Shown: positions 46,601-59,100 of the stretch, piece after piece
Layout of the letters: each line of letters starts with the position of its first letter
Position numbering within the stretch: the stretch's first letter is position 1
NCBI RefSeq assembly: GCF_901000735.1
Contig: NC_081545.1
Coordinates: forward strand, 34,527,634 to 34,591,633
Reading direction: 5' to 3'
Length of the DNA: 64,000 bases
Origin: Corylus avellana
Taxonomy: Eukaryota; Streptophyta; Magnoliopsida; Fagales; Betulaceae
Position numbers and translations under genes: made by a program
The notes under the pieces: generated by a model
What the model was told of the DNA's origin: nothing
Databases searched by the model: none
Seen by the model: only the letters and a program-made list of their open reading frames with translations

Positions 46601-49600
46601 AAGGTGACAGTTAACCTTAAGAATATTATTAGCAGCTTTAGAAGATTTATCCAAGACGCTGTGAGGTGATTTAGCATCAAAATACAAGATATCAGCTCTC
46701 ATCCAACGTCGAATGAAGGGTTTCCATGACTGCAGCGAAAGAAGTGCAACAAAAATATTTCTTGATAGCTGAAGAGATGCCGCTATTTCCACCATTGCAT
46801 TCTCGTATCCAGAATGTGGATCTTGTAATCCCTGAATATTACGTAATATTAGAGTATATCCTCAAGAAAAGGATATCTGCTATTGTGATTATCTTACTCT
46901 CGATGCCCCTCGGTTGTCCACATCTTTAGGAGTGAAGGAAAGACATAACAGAGCTGCACCAGGTAATTCTCTGGCATTACTTCTTTCCTCTGCAAATGCA
47001 ATGCTTATAAGGTTAGAACAAAAACAGGGGAGGGGGCTATATGCTGTTAAAACACATAAGAAAAATTCACCAACATAAACCATTTTGATTAATTACCATC
47101 AACAAAAGCCGCAAACACTGCCAAATGCCTAAACTTGTTGAAGAACACCAATTATCTTTTGTAACATATCACCTTATACTTCCATCTTTCTCTTATTCTT
47201 CCAAACAACATTTTGTATGTTTTTCATGTGGAAATAGTTAAGCAAACTTTTGTAATCAGCTATATTTGTCATAATACCACCAAAGTGATGAAGAAATTGA
47301 AAGTACTATCATTCAGACTTTTTTTTCTTTCTTTTCCAATCAACAAAGCAGAAATTCAAAGTAACCAGCATTTATTGTGAGGACGCTATATGACCAGTAA
47401 GCTCATGCTACCTGAAGAGAAGATAACCTGGGGAAATACATCCAGCAGCTTCTCAATCTTACTTCCTGCGACTTTTTTCTCCTTGACCAATCTTCGCCGA
47501 GTGCTGAAGCATCTTGACAAAAATCAGTATCAAATATATCTAAAGCCCATGGAGCAGTAAAAAAGTTAGAAGGAACTTTATAGTTTACCTGTGCTCGTAT
47601 TTTATGATCTTGACTTGAAATTCTTCCATAGCCTTGAGTACATTGGTGTTGGTCTCAGAAAAAAGCAACTCTGTGGTTCTTTTCTTGAATTCTGGAATAT
47701 ATTTATCAATATGTGATACCTGGGAAAATGTTATTTGAAGGAAAATTTAAGACGACTGCATCAAAAAGAAAGTAAATTCAAATGCAGAGATATCAGGCAA
47801 GGGCAGCAGCCAAAAACAAATGCAGGATTTGTTAAGGTTCGCTTATTAAATGTATAAGGTGATCAAAGTTGGCTGAAGTTGACTGAAGCCATTCATAAAT
47901 ATTACCTCATATTGGATCAAGGCCTCAAAACCAGAGGTCCTTGCCTTTGCCCATTGTAACCCATGATCAGCGTGATTAGAGGAACCTATAATGCCCCATA
48001 AAATCTGCAAAACATTTGATGAAGCTTCTGAGTATGCTTCAGCATCCATTGCACCCCACCTTAGCAGAAGGCAAATGCTGCCAGTATCCAAAGATTAAGA
48101 GGCACTTAGTTATCACAGGATTTGAAGAGACAATAACAAAATTTATTAAGAAATATCAAAATTTTAAGCATTTGCCCCTCAAATGAGATAGAGAGCAAAA
48201 ATATTGTACTGTAGAAGCAACTATCACATTCAAATAAAAATACAGAAAGAGCATATTGTTGTAGAAAGTCCAAGATAAATGAATGAATAACAGAAAAGAT
48301 GAAAGAAATCACTATTTCAGCGAGGGCTTAGGGAGATGTTATTCCTAAAATTACATGGAAGATTTCCAGTAACAATGGCAATGTTGTCAAAATCACTCCG
48401 GGACCTTCTCTTTTATTTTATTTATCTGCCAGGCTAGACATAAAATATTCTTAACGCTGGTAGTTAGTGCCTAGTGGTTGCAAAAGGGAAGGGAGCCCCT
48501 TGATAAGCTGAATCCAACATGGCTCCTCTTTTCTAGAAAATTTTGCCACCATTAATTACGGACTCAGAGCCGGTTGAATGAACCCATAATCCAAAATAAA
48601 GAGCATACCCAGACACACTTACCTATGTGCAAGAACTGGGTCAGCAGAATAATCTAGCAAATCCTTCGCAACAACTTCCCAGGCCGTATAAAAATCTGGA
48701 CAGACACAATTTATTGCATATACTGTCAGAATAAATTTTATTTATGAAATAAGCAAGTGTAACTCATGAAAAAACATCAGAAGTAAAAAATTTCTTAGAA
48801 TAGATTACAACATTTAAGCATTCAACAAAGTACAAATGGATTCTTAAACCATGACTGTCTTGCCCAAATATCCACTTTTTTTTTTTTGGAGTATCACTTC
48901 AGGTTGCTCCAGAGAAAAGAGTTTCAGAAATGTTCATTTTCATTTGATAACACTTTTTTTTTTTTCTTTTTTTTGCAATGAAAATGCTAAACTAGCATCG
49001 TAAATGGAGTTATAAAAAAAATGATTATAATCCCTGTGTACTAGGATTGCGCTCCTTTACACTTTATTAATGATAATGAAATTACTTAGAAAAAAAGGAT
49101 TATCATCCAAGGTTCCAAACAAATTGTTAAATCTTGAAGTGATCATGGATGGACAACCAACTATGTGTTGATTACATTTTGATAGATAAATTATGCCGTT
49201 CAGGATTCCAAATACGCACTATGTGCAGTAGAAGCAGCCTTTTAACCAACTGATAAGTAAATACTGTAATTGGCTACCCAGTTCACTTAGGACAATGCCT
49301 TGCTTGATGCCGAGTAAATATGCAAATCAGGATCATAGGACTGCCAGGGCACCTTTTGTTTGCATAAAATCTTTAGAGTTAAGACCACAGTGAGGTATTT
49401 ACTGCTGTAACGACAATATATATATATATATAAGAGAGAGAAACTTTAACATTTAATTGTGCACATGAAATTTGTCAAGTTAAAAAAGTTATTCTAAGTC
49501 AAACCAATCTTTTATATTAGGAAAAAAAAAAAGAAAAAAGAAGAAAGAAATGAGAAATATTAGGTATATCTTGACCTCTCACAATAAACCTGAGAAAGAT

Positions 49601-52600
49601 CAAACACCATTTACGATGTTAGTAATGGTTGCTGAAGGTCAGGTGAGGTTTTCAGACAATCAGCAGATATGTTCAAAAAATTCACGAAGCCACATTTCCA
49701 AATTTAAGCTGCACTCAAGGAATAAATGGGAAACGGAAAAAGAATTTAAATTCACAGAACAATTAAGATTACCAATTACATCAGCTTCACAAAGGTGAGC
49801 AAGACTTTGAAAACCAAGAGCATGAATCATAGGATCTCGGCTCTTAATGCAAGCCTATGGAGTCAAAGACAAAAAAAATTATTTTAGAACTGCATGCATA
49901 GACAAAGCAAATACAAAGCAGCTATGAAAACCCATACCGAAACAGACATGATAAGGTCAACACCCCTATCAGGGTTTCTTCTGCAAACATCCCGAATGGA
50001 AGCAGCGATACTGATACAAATATTTCTCTCAGATACGAATTCGGTAAACCCTTTTGGAAGTAGCACACCCTAAATGTTGAGAAGCAAAACAGAATTAAAG
50101 GAGAAAATGTAGCAATAATAACTGAAAAAATGGCAAGTGGTTTTTCGGTATGAAATCCAAAAGAACAGGTCAACTGTACATCATAAAAACCAAGCAGAAG
50201 AGAAAGCATTTTCTTTATCTTTTTTCCATAACCAACATGCTTCTTTCACTTTTACTTCGATACATTATGAGTTAGAACAGAAACTAATACCTACATTACT
50301 AACAAGAGCTGGTCTGGGTTACGGCCCCAAATACAGGACAATGCCTCTCCCAAGTATGATCTCAGTGTGCTAAGGCTGCCCAGGCAACCCCAAGTCTATA
50401 ACATATAAATAGGTGCACTGCTAGAGTTATGGTCAGTAAATTGTAGCAAAAGAAGACCACACACTTGTCTCATTCACGACTAGAAAGAAAATACATATTG
50501 ACACACAAACTTATATAACCATATTAACAATATCAAAGACAATCACCCATGACAGAACTACCAAATAGTTATACATATTATTGTGTGCCGCCCAAAACTA
50601 ATTATAGAATATGTACTCAATGCATTTTTTAGACATACTTGATTAGATATTTCAGACCATTAGGGAAATCAGAGATACACCACCATGACTGTCTATTTAG
50701 ATCTATGCCCAACATACACCTAAAATTTAGAAAATAGTCACTGTTATACTTCCTTCAATCATTCTCCCCCCAGGAACCCCTCCAAAAAAAAATCAACAAA
50801 TGGATCCTCATTAAAAGGGTACAATATTTATTATTGTCCCCTTCTGCAATCTCATATTGTCTACATTTATTCCAACCCTTGTTTATAAATCAACAAAGGC
50901 TATGTGCTGTCAGCCAATAAGGAAAGAAGCACAATAGAGTTCTTACTTGCAAACTTCCAAAGGCACGGTCATTGGTCTCCCAGGTTTGACAAAGCAAACG
51001 AGTGGCTGTAGCATATAATGTTCTGAATATAAAATAAAAATTAGTATGACGTGCTAAAACCAACATAAGTAGACTACCTAACTGTACATGTTTTGTTCAA
51101 ATGATAACAAACAACATAAGTGGCACCTAAGTCCCCTCATAAGCCCCACTTGAATTTCATACGAGACTTCGGCCTAGATGACAAGCACTACTGCATATTG
51201 CAATACAACAAAAATAGAAGCTTTAATATATTCAGAGGCATGGGGATGGTTCAAGGCCCCATTTGGTTTTAAGGGAATCGCCAGAGTTTCCCAAAAAATT
51301 TAAAAACGCCCTCAAGCCATAAGGTAGTTCCCCAAATTTTTTTAAAATATCTCTTAAAAACATATTTTAAAATAAACCTTTACCACCCCCCTCCTCCCCT
51401 TCTTAATTTTTAAGTTTTGTCCCCCAACAGTAAAAGTCTTGGTTCCGCCCCTGGCCATACCCAGCATTGAGATGTACATATTAACCACTAGGAACAGTAA
51501 CAAGAGATTGTAAGAGCATCCGAAATGCAAACAATGGCAGCCCTCAGGGAGCAAAATAATAGGTCAAGCAAGAAAGCTTCAAACTCACAATTTAATATAG
51601 TAGGATAAATTGATCAAAACCATAGAATGTATATATGGAGTTCTATTATGCGACCTCAATGGGAAACACAAAGCAATTCATGGTCCTCCAAGAAGACAAA
51701 ACCCATGGTCCTATCACTTGGGATTTACATGATATTCCTTCTGGTACATGTGCTTGGGAAGGTATGATAATAATGTTGGATTAGACTGTTTATTACTTAT
51801 CAAAAAAAATAATGTTGGATTACTTCAACTGGCATTTCTTAGGGCAATGAGATGTGTGTGGACAAAAGCCCATTGTTTGTGTCTAAGGTCATATCATTTT
51901 CCAAATCCAAATACAGTCATTAATGCAAAGAAGCTATATAGTAAATATTTCCAGAAAAATACTCTGGGTTAGTATAAATTAAAAATAAACATGAAGCATG
52001 ATAAAACTTCACTCTTGAGTTATGGCCTTTCTTCAGCTACATGTGAATCATGTGAGAATTAATATTGAATTTTATTAGTGACAAAATAAATGTCAGATGA
52101 AACAATTTACAAGTAATTATCAACATCAGTATGTGTTAATGAATATCCTCCACGACAATAGCAAAATTGTCACAAAACATGCTGTCACAAGGTGATGCCA
52201 CTAAAATGATCCAAAAGAATGAAATGAAAGACATAAAGGATATTTTCTTCAGAGAACATACGGTTTTGCGTCCTTGTGAAGCATTGGCAAGATAGTTTGA
52301 ACTATGAGTGGAATCATCACAGAATGTGAGGCAAGTGATGGAAGCATTCCCAAAATCTTTAGCTGCAAGAACAGTTGAAAAAGGAACATAAAGATAATTT
52401 AATAAGGCAGCCAGAAGGCAAAGCTAATATGCCCTGCATTAAGAACAAGAGGAACAAAGCCAGCATAGTTAAGGAAAGCTAACCAACATATTATGGCTTG
52501 TAATATCATTCCTGGTGAATAAGTTACTGTAAAATAGAATTGCTAACAATAATGGAACTCCCAGTTTAGCATCCATAACGCCAATAGCAGCCAAAGAATC

Positions 52601-55600
52601 TAGAGCAGCACTCCCTAGTGACTGATGCATCACCAAAACACCAGCCACAGCACTGAGCAACAAGGGCATTTCTACAAGGAAAATAGTAGGACAATGTGAA
52701 AATGACACAAAAGAACCTTCCCCTTTCAAAAAATGTATGCCAAACTAAACAACTCCCCATTATTGCATGCTAAGGAACACAACCAATTACCTGTTACAAA
52801 CAATTCTTGAGATCGAGAGAGATGTAGGGAAGATTTTTGTCTGTCAACGATCCATAAAGAGTATTGTTTTAGTTGAGAAGCCCAAGATCTTGGTAAATTA
52901 AGCATTTCTTTGCCATCAGCTTTACAAGTAGAAGCAAAATTTAAGAACAAGAAACTGGATATTGAAAACTGTTCCTGAAAAACAGAACAAAAATAAATTT
53001 TATAGTTCTGGCACGAGTTATATTTCTACATTATTATATCCCTAAAATTGGACCACCCTCATCCTTTCCACCCTAAATATGAGGCTGACAAGTAGATGTA
53101 ATGACTGTTAGGCTGTCTCAAGTTACATAAAATTAAATTCGGAATGAACATCATGAATTTGAAACAGTGACCACTTTAAGCACTTAAAGTATTCCATTCA
53201 ACATTCTGCTTAACACTAAAATAAATAATCATGAAATCTAAGATGAAGAAAATATCATTTCAAACAAAGAAAAGATCCAGATATCAGATAGTGAAAAGTT
53301 ACCTGAAACCATAAATGTTGCAAAAGCCTAAAAGCTACACTTCCAGGTGTACTGAGAGATGGAAATCCCCCTTCCATTGCCTGTTCATTCTTCGGTGCCA
53401 CTGACATTTTTACTAAAAGCTTTTCTAATGTGACAAGTAAATCAGTTGCTGCCCCTTTGACGCATTTAGAAGGAGATGACATAAGGCTGATGACAGGAAA
53501 TATGAATAAAAGCTCTTCACTCAGAGCAGAAGCAGTTTTTCCAATATCATATTCTGCAATAGCAAATATAATATAAGCAAATACCAGGAAAAGTAAGAAA
53601 GACAATGATATAAAAGAATCAGTAACATTTTCAAATAAACAGAGGAACACATCCAGAATAACAATAAGCAAGATAAATAGCTGTTATTATAAATAAAAAT
53701 TGATTAAAGTAAGACCATAGTCACTACACATTAATCCAAGAAGCTAAGCATAAATAATAACTTTATAAGGAAACAATTCATGGTCACAAGCACATAATAA
53801 GAACAAGGCAAATAGACTTATGATAGACCGGTAACCAAATGGATTTTTAGGCGCCCAAGGCATATACAAAGATTGAGCAACTACATAGATATTCTTGACA
53901 AATTTCATGGATTCAAATTCACAAAAACGTAAAAACTTAAAACTCAAAAATTATAGTTTAACAATGTGTCGGGTACAACATGTATTTTGATTAACAGATT
54001 ATTTATAAACTTGTCAGTTTAACATACCATTTTCATATTTCCACTCTAGGAGGAAGTGAAAAAACTTCAATATAGAAAGTTGATCATGTTCAAGCTCAGA
54101 CTGAACGAGGATAACAAATAAGGATAGCACACTTGATGATAATTCAGGCACATATTGCAACCCAAGATCTTTCTGGACAAACATTAAGCGCTTCACCAGT
54201 TCAACTATAGGCTCATTCCCACCAGAGTGCTTATGATCACACGTACATAAAGAAAGAACAGTCCCTGACAGTTCCACACCGCATAGTTGAGCTTTATTCA
54301 TCAGCCGCTAATATAGACATAGGCAAAAATAAAAAAATCAATACAAAAGAAACAAGGTAGTACAGCAACAACTGCCAGCAGAATGAAGACACCACAAGCA
54401 ATAAAAATTCTTTCACAACTCCAAGGGTGCACTGAAGTCAAGTTATAAGAGCATACCAGTCCCCTTCCAGCCAAATTTCTCAACACCACGATATATGCGT
54501 CCACCGTACATTCCACAATGTACGTAAAATTCCTAAAATCCTGAGAATTATCAAGAAATGAGAACCTAAGTAGCATGAATCTGCATGGAAACAATCAAGC
54601 CTTTACCTAGACTAATCCCCTTAACACAAGCAAATGAAGCCAATGGAGACAATACTTTGCAAAACAAGTATACTTACTTCCAAATTTCTGCGTGCAAGAT
54701 ACTTGATGCATTCCCTTAGCAACTCAAGAACTTGCATTGCATCGTCAGGGAACAAGCAACAAAGAGATCCCATCGATGATATTAAATGCCTCGCAAATAA
54801 AGAGGATGACGAATCCGAAAAGGGTATCCTCAGAATCGAATAGTTTAAAAAGGGTCTTAAGAATTCGCAAACCTCCACCATTCCCAACTGCTTATTCTGG
54901 GCCATAAACAGTAATACTTGCTGCATGAGCTCAGACTGAACCTCCGATCGGCACAAGAGAATCTGCCACCAATTACAAACACTGTTTGAAGGCTCAAATT
55001 CTACAATGATTTAGCTAATTGTTGCTAAAGATAAAAACTTGTTAATATGTTCACTCAATCAATGTTATTCTTACAATATTCAAAGTTTCCAAAGACTCAG
55101 ACTGCATTTGGTGGTATTGAATTTTTACCTGAAGGCTTAAGTGCAATTCTGTAGCGTTATTGCTTTAGCACCTATAATTCGGAACTAAAGTCCAATTATG
55201 TAAATCCCATATCCCGAATTTAAATTCTAAAGTGAAAATTACAGTCCCGAATCCCAATAAACCGCACCGAAAAGCTAAATTCTAATACACACAAGTTCAT
55301 AACCAAACACAGCCTTAAAAAAAGTCACTCATTTCTCGCACCTTGACAAACGGGTGGGTCTCCGCGGAAGCAAATCTCCAAGAGCCATTGTGCTTCTGAA
55401 ACCCGAATCGAACCAGAAACCCAAGCGCTTTGACGAAAAGTCCGGAGAATTTCGGGTCGGATCCTTCGAGAGCGGACTGGAGCTCCAGCAACCCGCGAGA
55501 GATGTCCATTTGGGAGTCGGTGACGAGACGGCATAGCTCGCGAACCGATTGATCCACGACGGCCGGGGAGGGCGAGTGGAGGCACTGAGAGATAGCCTCT

Positions 55601-55734
55601 CTTCCCGGTTCAGATTCGGTGTCTAGGTACTTCGGGGCAGACCGGAGCTTCGAGAATATCGAAATAACCGCGAACTTCTGGAGGGAAGGTTGCAGCACTC
55701 GGGTCCTTTCGAGTAAGTGAGCGTACGAGTCCAT
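40640..55734 (-). CDS. RST1: RST1 (RESURRECTION1), focadhesin-like ARM protein
   Basis: Large helical-repeat protein, homologue of human focadhesin. In Arabidopsis RST1 works with RIPR to bridge the cytosolic exosome and Ski complex; mutants alter wax and embryo development. I could chain 25 exons, all GT-AG and phase-consistent, to 1851 aa (about 1841 in Arabidopsis, from memory). Exons: 55734-55342, 54962-54678, 54540-54457, 54307-54028, 53553-53303, 52974-52791, 52671-52484, 52362-52262, 51022-50947, 50069-49938, 49854-49773, 48695-48623, 48077-47906, 47719-47589, 47512-47412, 46989-46898, 46831-46616, 46477-46400, 45929-45747, 44790-43897, 43812-43516, 42914-42285, 41991-41841, 41656-41538, 41002-40640. 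Visible: the N-terminal [17 protein letters not shown] and [17 protein letters not shown] in exon 21. It starts head to head with the WD40 gene. THADA was considered and rejected. Confidence 0.93.
49023..49108 (+). mobile_element. 64-bp LINE 3' tail in RST1 intron
   Basis: Insert 49034-49097 (AGGATTGCGCTCC, then ATTACTTAGAAAAAAAG) resembles the 3' end of the LINE at 57156-57859 (GGGTTGCGCCCC, then ATTTACTTATCAAAAA). Flanks GATTATAATCC (49023-49033) and GATTATCATCC (49098-49108) are an 11-bp target duplication with one mismatch. Confidence 0.6.
51770..51822 (+). mobile_element. 25-bp LINE tail with perfect target duplication
   Basis: ATAATGTTGGATTA occurs at 51770-51783 and again at 51809-51822. 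Between them lie only 25 bp: GACTGTTTATTACTTATC plus seven A. The TTACTTATC-polyA end is the same as the LINE at 57859. This is an extreme 5'-truncated retrotransposition into an RST1 intron. Confidence 0.8.
55020..55320. mobile_element. possible MITE in RST1 intron 1
   Basis: One side reads GACTGCATTTGGTGG and the other AACCAAACACAGCCTT, a short imperfect inverted repeat of the CTG..TTTGGT type seen in Tourist- or hAT-like MITEs, about 230 bp apart. Target duplication not resolved. Confidence 0.4.
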
Positions 55735-55765
55735 TGAGAGAGATACTTTGAGTGTCAGCACTCAT
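55610..55765 (-). other. upstream ORF overlapping the RST1 start
   Basis: An ATG at 55765, 31 nt before the RST1 ATG, opens a 51-codon frame that ends at 55610, inside RST1 exon 1 in another frame. If the transcript starts upstream of 55765 this would reduce initiation at RST1. Coding potential of the peptide itself is not suggested. Confidence 0.4.
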
Positions 55766-56118
55766 AGCAAAGGGCGAAACAAGAACACAGCGATGGTTGT
55801 AAGCAAACGACGCCGTCCAGTCAAGCAAATCTCCGTACCATATATATATATATATATTTTACCGAAAATTTGAAAATTTTGTTCTACTCATATTGCCATT
55901 ACAACTTTTTTGTTCTTTTCTTTCTGGGCCTTTTCTGGCAAGGGGCCCTAATTAGCACACTGTGGCGGCGCCACAGGCCTATATGGCCCTGTCCGGTCCA
56001 ACAAGAAAATGAAAAAGAAAAGAACACCGGTCTCTCGCGCACACAGATAGACTCTCTCTCTCTCTCTCCCTCTCTCTGTGTTTCTTTCTCTCTCACCCTG
56101 AATTCATCAACCAGGACG
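55735..56118. promoter_or_regulatory. shared bidirectional promoter of RST1 and WD40 gene
   Basis: Only 384 bp separate the two divergent ATGs. The interval holds a (TA)n tract (55840-55858), a GC-rich block with GGCGGCGCC near 55963, and a CT-rich leader of the WD40 gene (56049-56080). Both genes must draw their core promoters from this stretch. Confidence 0.75.
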
Positions 56119-59100
56119 ATGTCGCTTACGGAGCTCGACGACGATATGGTGCGCAGCATGTCAATTGGAGCCGTTTTTTCAGACTTCGTAAGTTTGGCTT
56201 CCCCTTTCAACCTCACTAACCGTTTCTCTTTCCATTGAATCGCATATATTCTACTACTATCCCACAGTAAAGCTGTCAAATTTACCACTGTGTAGTTAAG
56301 AGACTTTATATTGGGTGAGAAAAGCTTGTTACTTTTTCTTAGTTGGGAGCTTTAGTATTGAGTTAGTGTGATAAATTTTCAGGTTGGGAAGATAAATTCG
56401 CTTGATTTCCATCGGAAGGAAGATTTACTGGTTACAGCCAGTGAGGACGACTCGGTTCGATTCTATGACATTGCAAATGCTAAGTGAGTTTACTCTTACC
56501 GTGATTGAACTATATGGATATGGTGATTATAGCGTGTTGAGAGTGTATCACACGGTGGACTGTCAATGATCAAGTCAATTATGCACCAAAGTTAAATCGG
56601 AGTACATGGCTTTCATTTGAAGTGATGGGTATTGTTGGACTTAAGCTTTGATGCTAAACTGCGTTTGAACTCAGTAATATGTGTGAATAGAATGCACCCC
56701 AGAGTACTTCTCTATTTTTGGTGTTGCCATCAAAGGATGTTAGTGTTTCTGTGAATGATTGGATTGAAGACCCAGTCCATCCCAGAATACTTCTCTTCTT
56801 TTGCATGTAAATTAGGGGTGGCAATTCGGGTTTATGGGTCGGATTTGTACCTTGTTGAGTCATGGTAACCCGCCATTCTTCATGTGTGGCAATTTGGGTT
56901 CGTGTCATGTCGAGTCATTGGTATATGATTACATGGGTTGGTACAAATACGACCCATTTAATTAATTGTGTCAAACCTCTCATTATTGATGTGTGGCGAT
57001 TTGGGTTCGTGTCATGTCAAGTCATGTATGGGTCGATATGAACACGACCCATTTAATTAGTTGTGTCAAAACCCTCAACACTGATGTGAATTACCCCCTC
57101 TGTACCATAACAGATGAAAGTTTACAAATCATGCACTTTAATGAAATCAATACTCACGACAACCCATGTAATCAAGGCCTTGTCCAAGAAAGGCAATTTC
57201 GAGGTTAAGTCTAAGAAAGGCAATTTCGAGGTTAAGTCTCTCTTCAAGGCCTTGTCCAAATGTGACCATGAGGTGTTCCCTTGGAAGAGCATTTGGCGTA
57301 CTAAGGTCCCTTTGCGAGTGGCTTTCTTTGGGTGGACCGCGGCTTTAGGCAAAATCTTGACTCACAACAACCTGCGGAAGAAGAACCTAGTGGTAGTTGA
57401 ATGGTGTTGTATGTGCAAGAAGAATGGAGAGTCGGTCGATCATCTTCTTCTTCATTGCGAGATTGCAAGTGTCCTTTGGCATACTATTTTTAATCGGTTT
57501 GGGCTGCTTTGGGTCATGCCTTGCAAGGTGAGGGGCTTGTTCGATGGCTGGTGGTCGGGAGGTCGTTCCCGAAGCGCGGTAGTGTGGAAGATGATTCCTT
57601 TGTGTCTTATGTGGTGTATTTGGAATGAAATGAATGCTAGATGCTTTGAGGACTCCACTAGGGCTGTAGAGGAATTGACTCATTTTTTCTTCTTTACTTT
57701 GTATTCCTAGATGGCCGTTTGGCTAGTTCCTATAGGGATTAGCTTCTCTGATTTCCTTTTTCATTTTTCTCCCTCTTAGGCGCTCTCTTTTATACTTCCC
57801 GTGTATGTGGGTTGCGCCCCTCTGCGCTCTTTTATATCATATTTACTTATCAAAAAAAAATGAAATCAATACTCTTCTTAAAATACGCTTATATGGGCCA
57901 AGAAAGATGGGTTAAAGTTTGAAACTGGTGGGCTCGAATTTACCAATAATATGGGAACCTAAAAGGGTACATGCTTTTATTTTTGAAACTTTCATATATT
58001 ATGGGATAGTTCAAAAAAGGAAGTACATCATCTATAGTGGAAGGGGGGACTATGTTTTGAAATAAAACCTGATAACTTACATAATGAGGCCTAATGTTTT
58101 TTTTTTAGTTTCTTTTGTTCTTTTGTTCTTCTTCTTTCTTCTTTATTTTTTATATTGACATTTCTTATGAACGTCAGGTTGCTCAAGACAACATATCACA
58201 AGAAGCACGGTGCTGATCGTATATGCTTTACGCACCACCCTAGCTCTGTTATATGCTCTTCAAGATACAATTTGGAGTCCACTGGAGGTGAGTTTCTTAG
58301 TGTAAAGTAGATGGTTTTGAAGTCTAGTTCCAGTGTTTGTATGTGAGAAATGATGACCCTTTTTTTTTGGTTTAACTTGCCAGAATCCCTGCGGTATCTG
58401 TCAATGTATGATAATCGGTGCCTCCGATACTTCAAAGGGCATAAAGACAGGTTTGGATCCCATGAATTATTAGTACTGTATTAAGAAGGAGGAAAGTGGT
58501 TTCAATAAGATCATATCCGTTCACAAAAAGAATATGATAATATTATCTTACATGGTATGTATGAAGCAGTAGATTCTTAACCTTTTGGTGAAAAGCATGT
58601 TGGAAATGATAAATGTAGAAAGAACCAATACGAAGTCTATGCATTCAAGGCCATTTCATTTTTTCGAAGTCTGTTTGATACATTTCAGTACACCTCCCCC
58701 CTTTCCTTCTGTGGCAACATCTTTTGCTTGCTATTCACATAATTAATATGCATGGTACAAGACAGTAAAGTTATCAATACTGAGGATTTTGTTTTCTCTG
58801 TATATCTTTTATGTGGCCATGATACTGATTATGCTCTAAAATCTGTTTCTGTAGAGTTGTTTCCCTCTGTATGTCTCCGATTAATGATAGCTTCATGTCC
58901 GGTTCTCTCGATCATAGTGTCAGAATATGGGATCTTCGTGTAAATGCCTGCCAGGTTGGTTTCTGGTTTTTTTGATTCATATGAAAATTGTTGGGTGAGT
59001 ACAGAAACGTATTAAAGAGAAGCTAAGGTATACCTGCCTAATTAAATGAGGACCTCCTAACCGCTCTCCCCCCCCCCCCCCAAAAAAAAAAAAAAATCCC

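Noticed and set aside
40640..55734. THADA-type tRNA methyltransferase partner
   Set aside because: The large ARM-like protein first suggested THADA, but the N-terminus, the [16 protein letters not shown] motif and the 1851-aa exon chain fit RST1/focadhesin.
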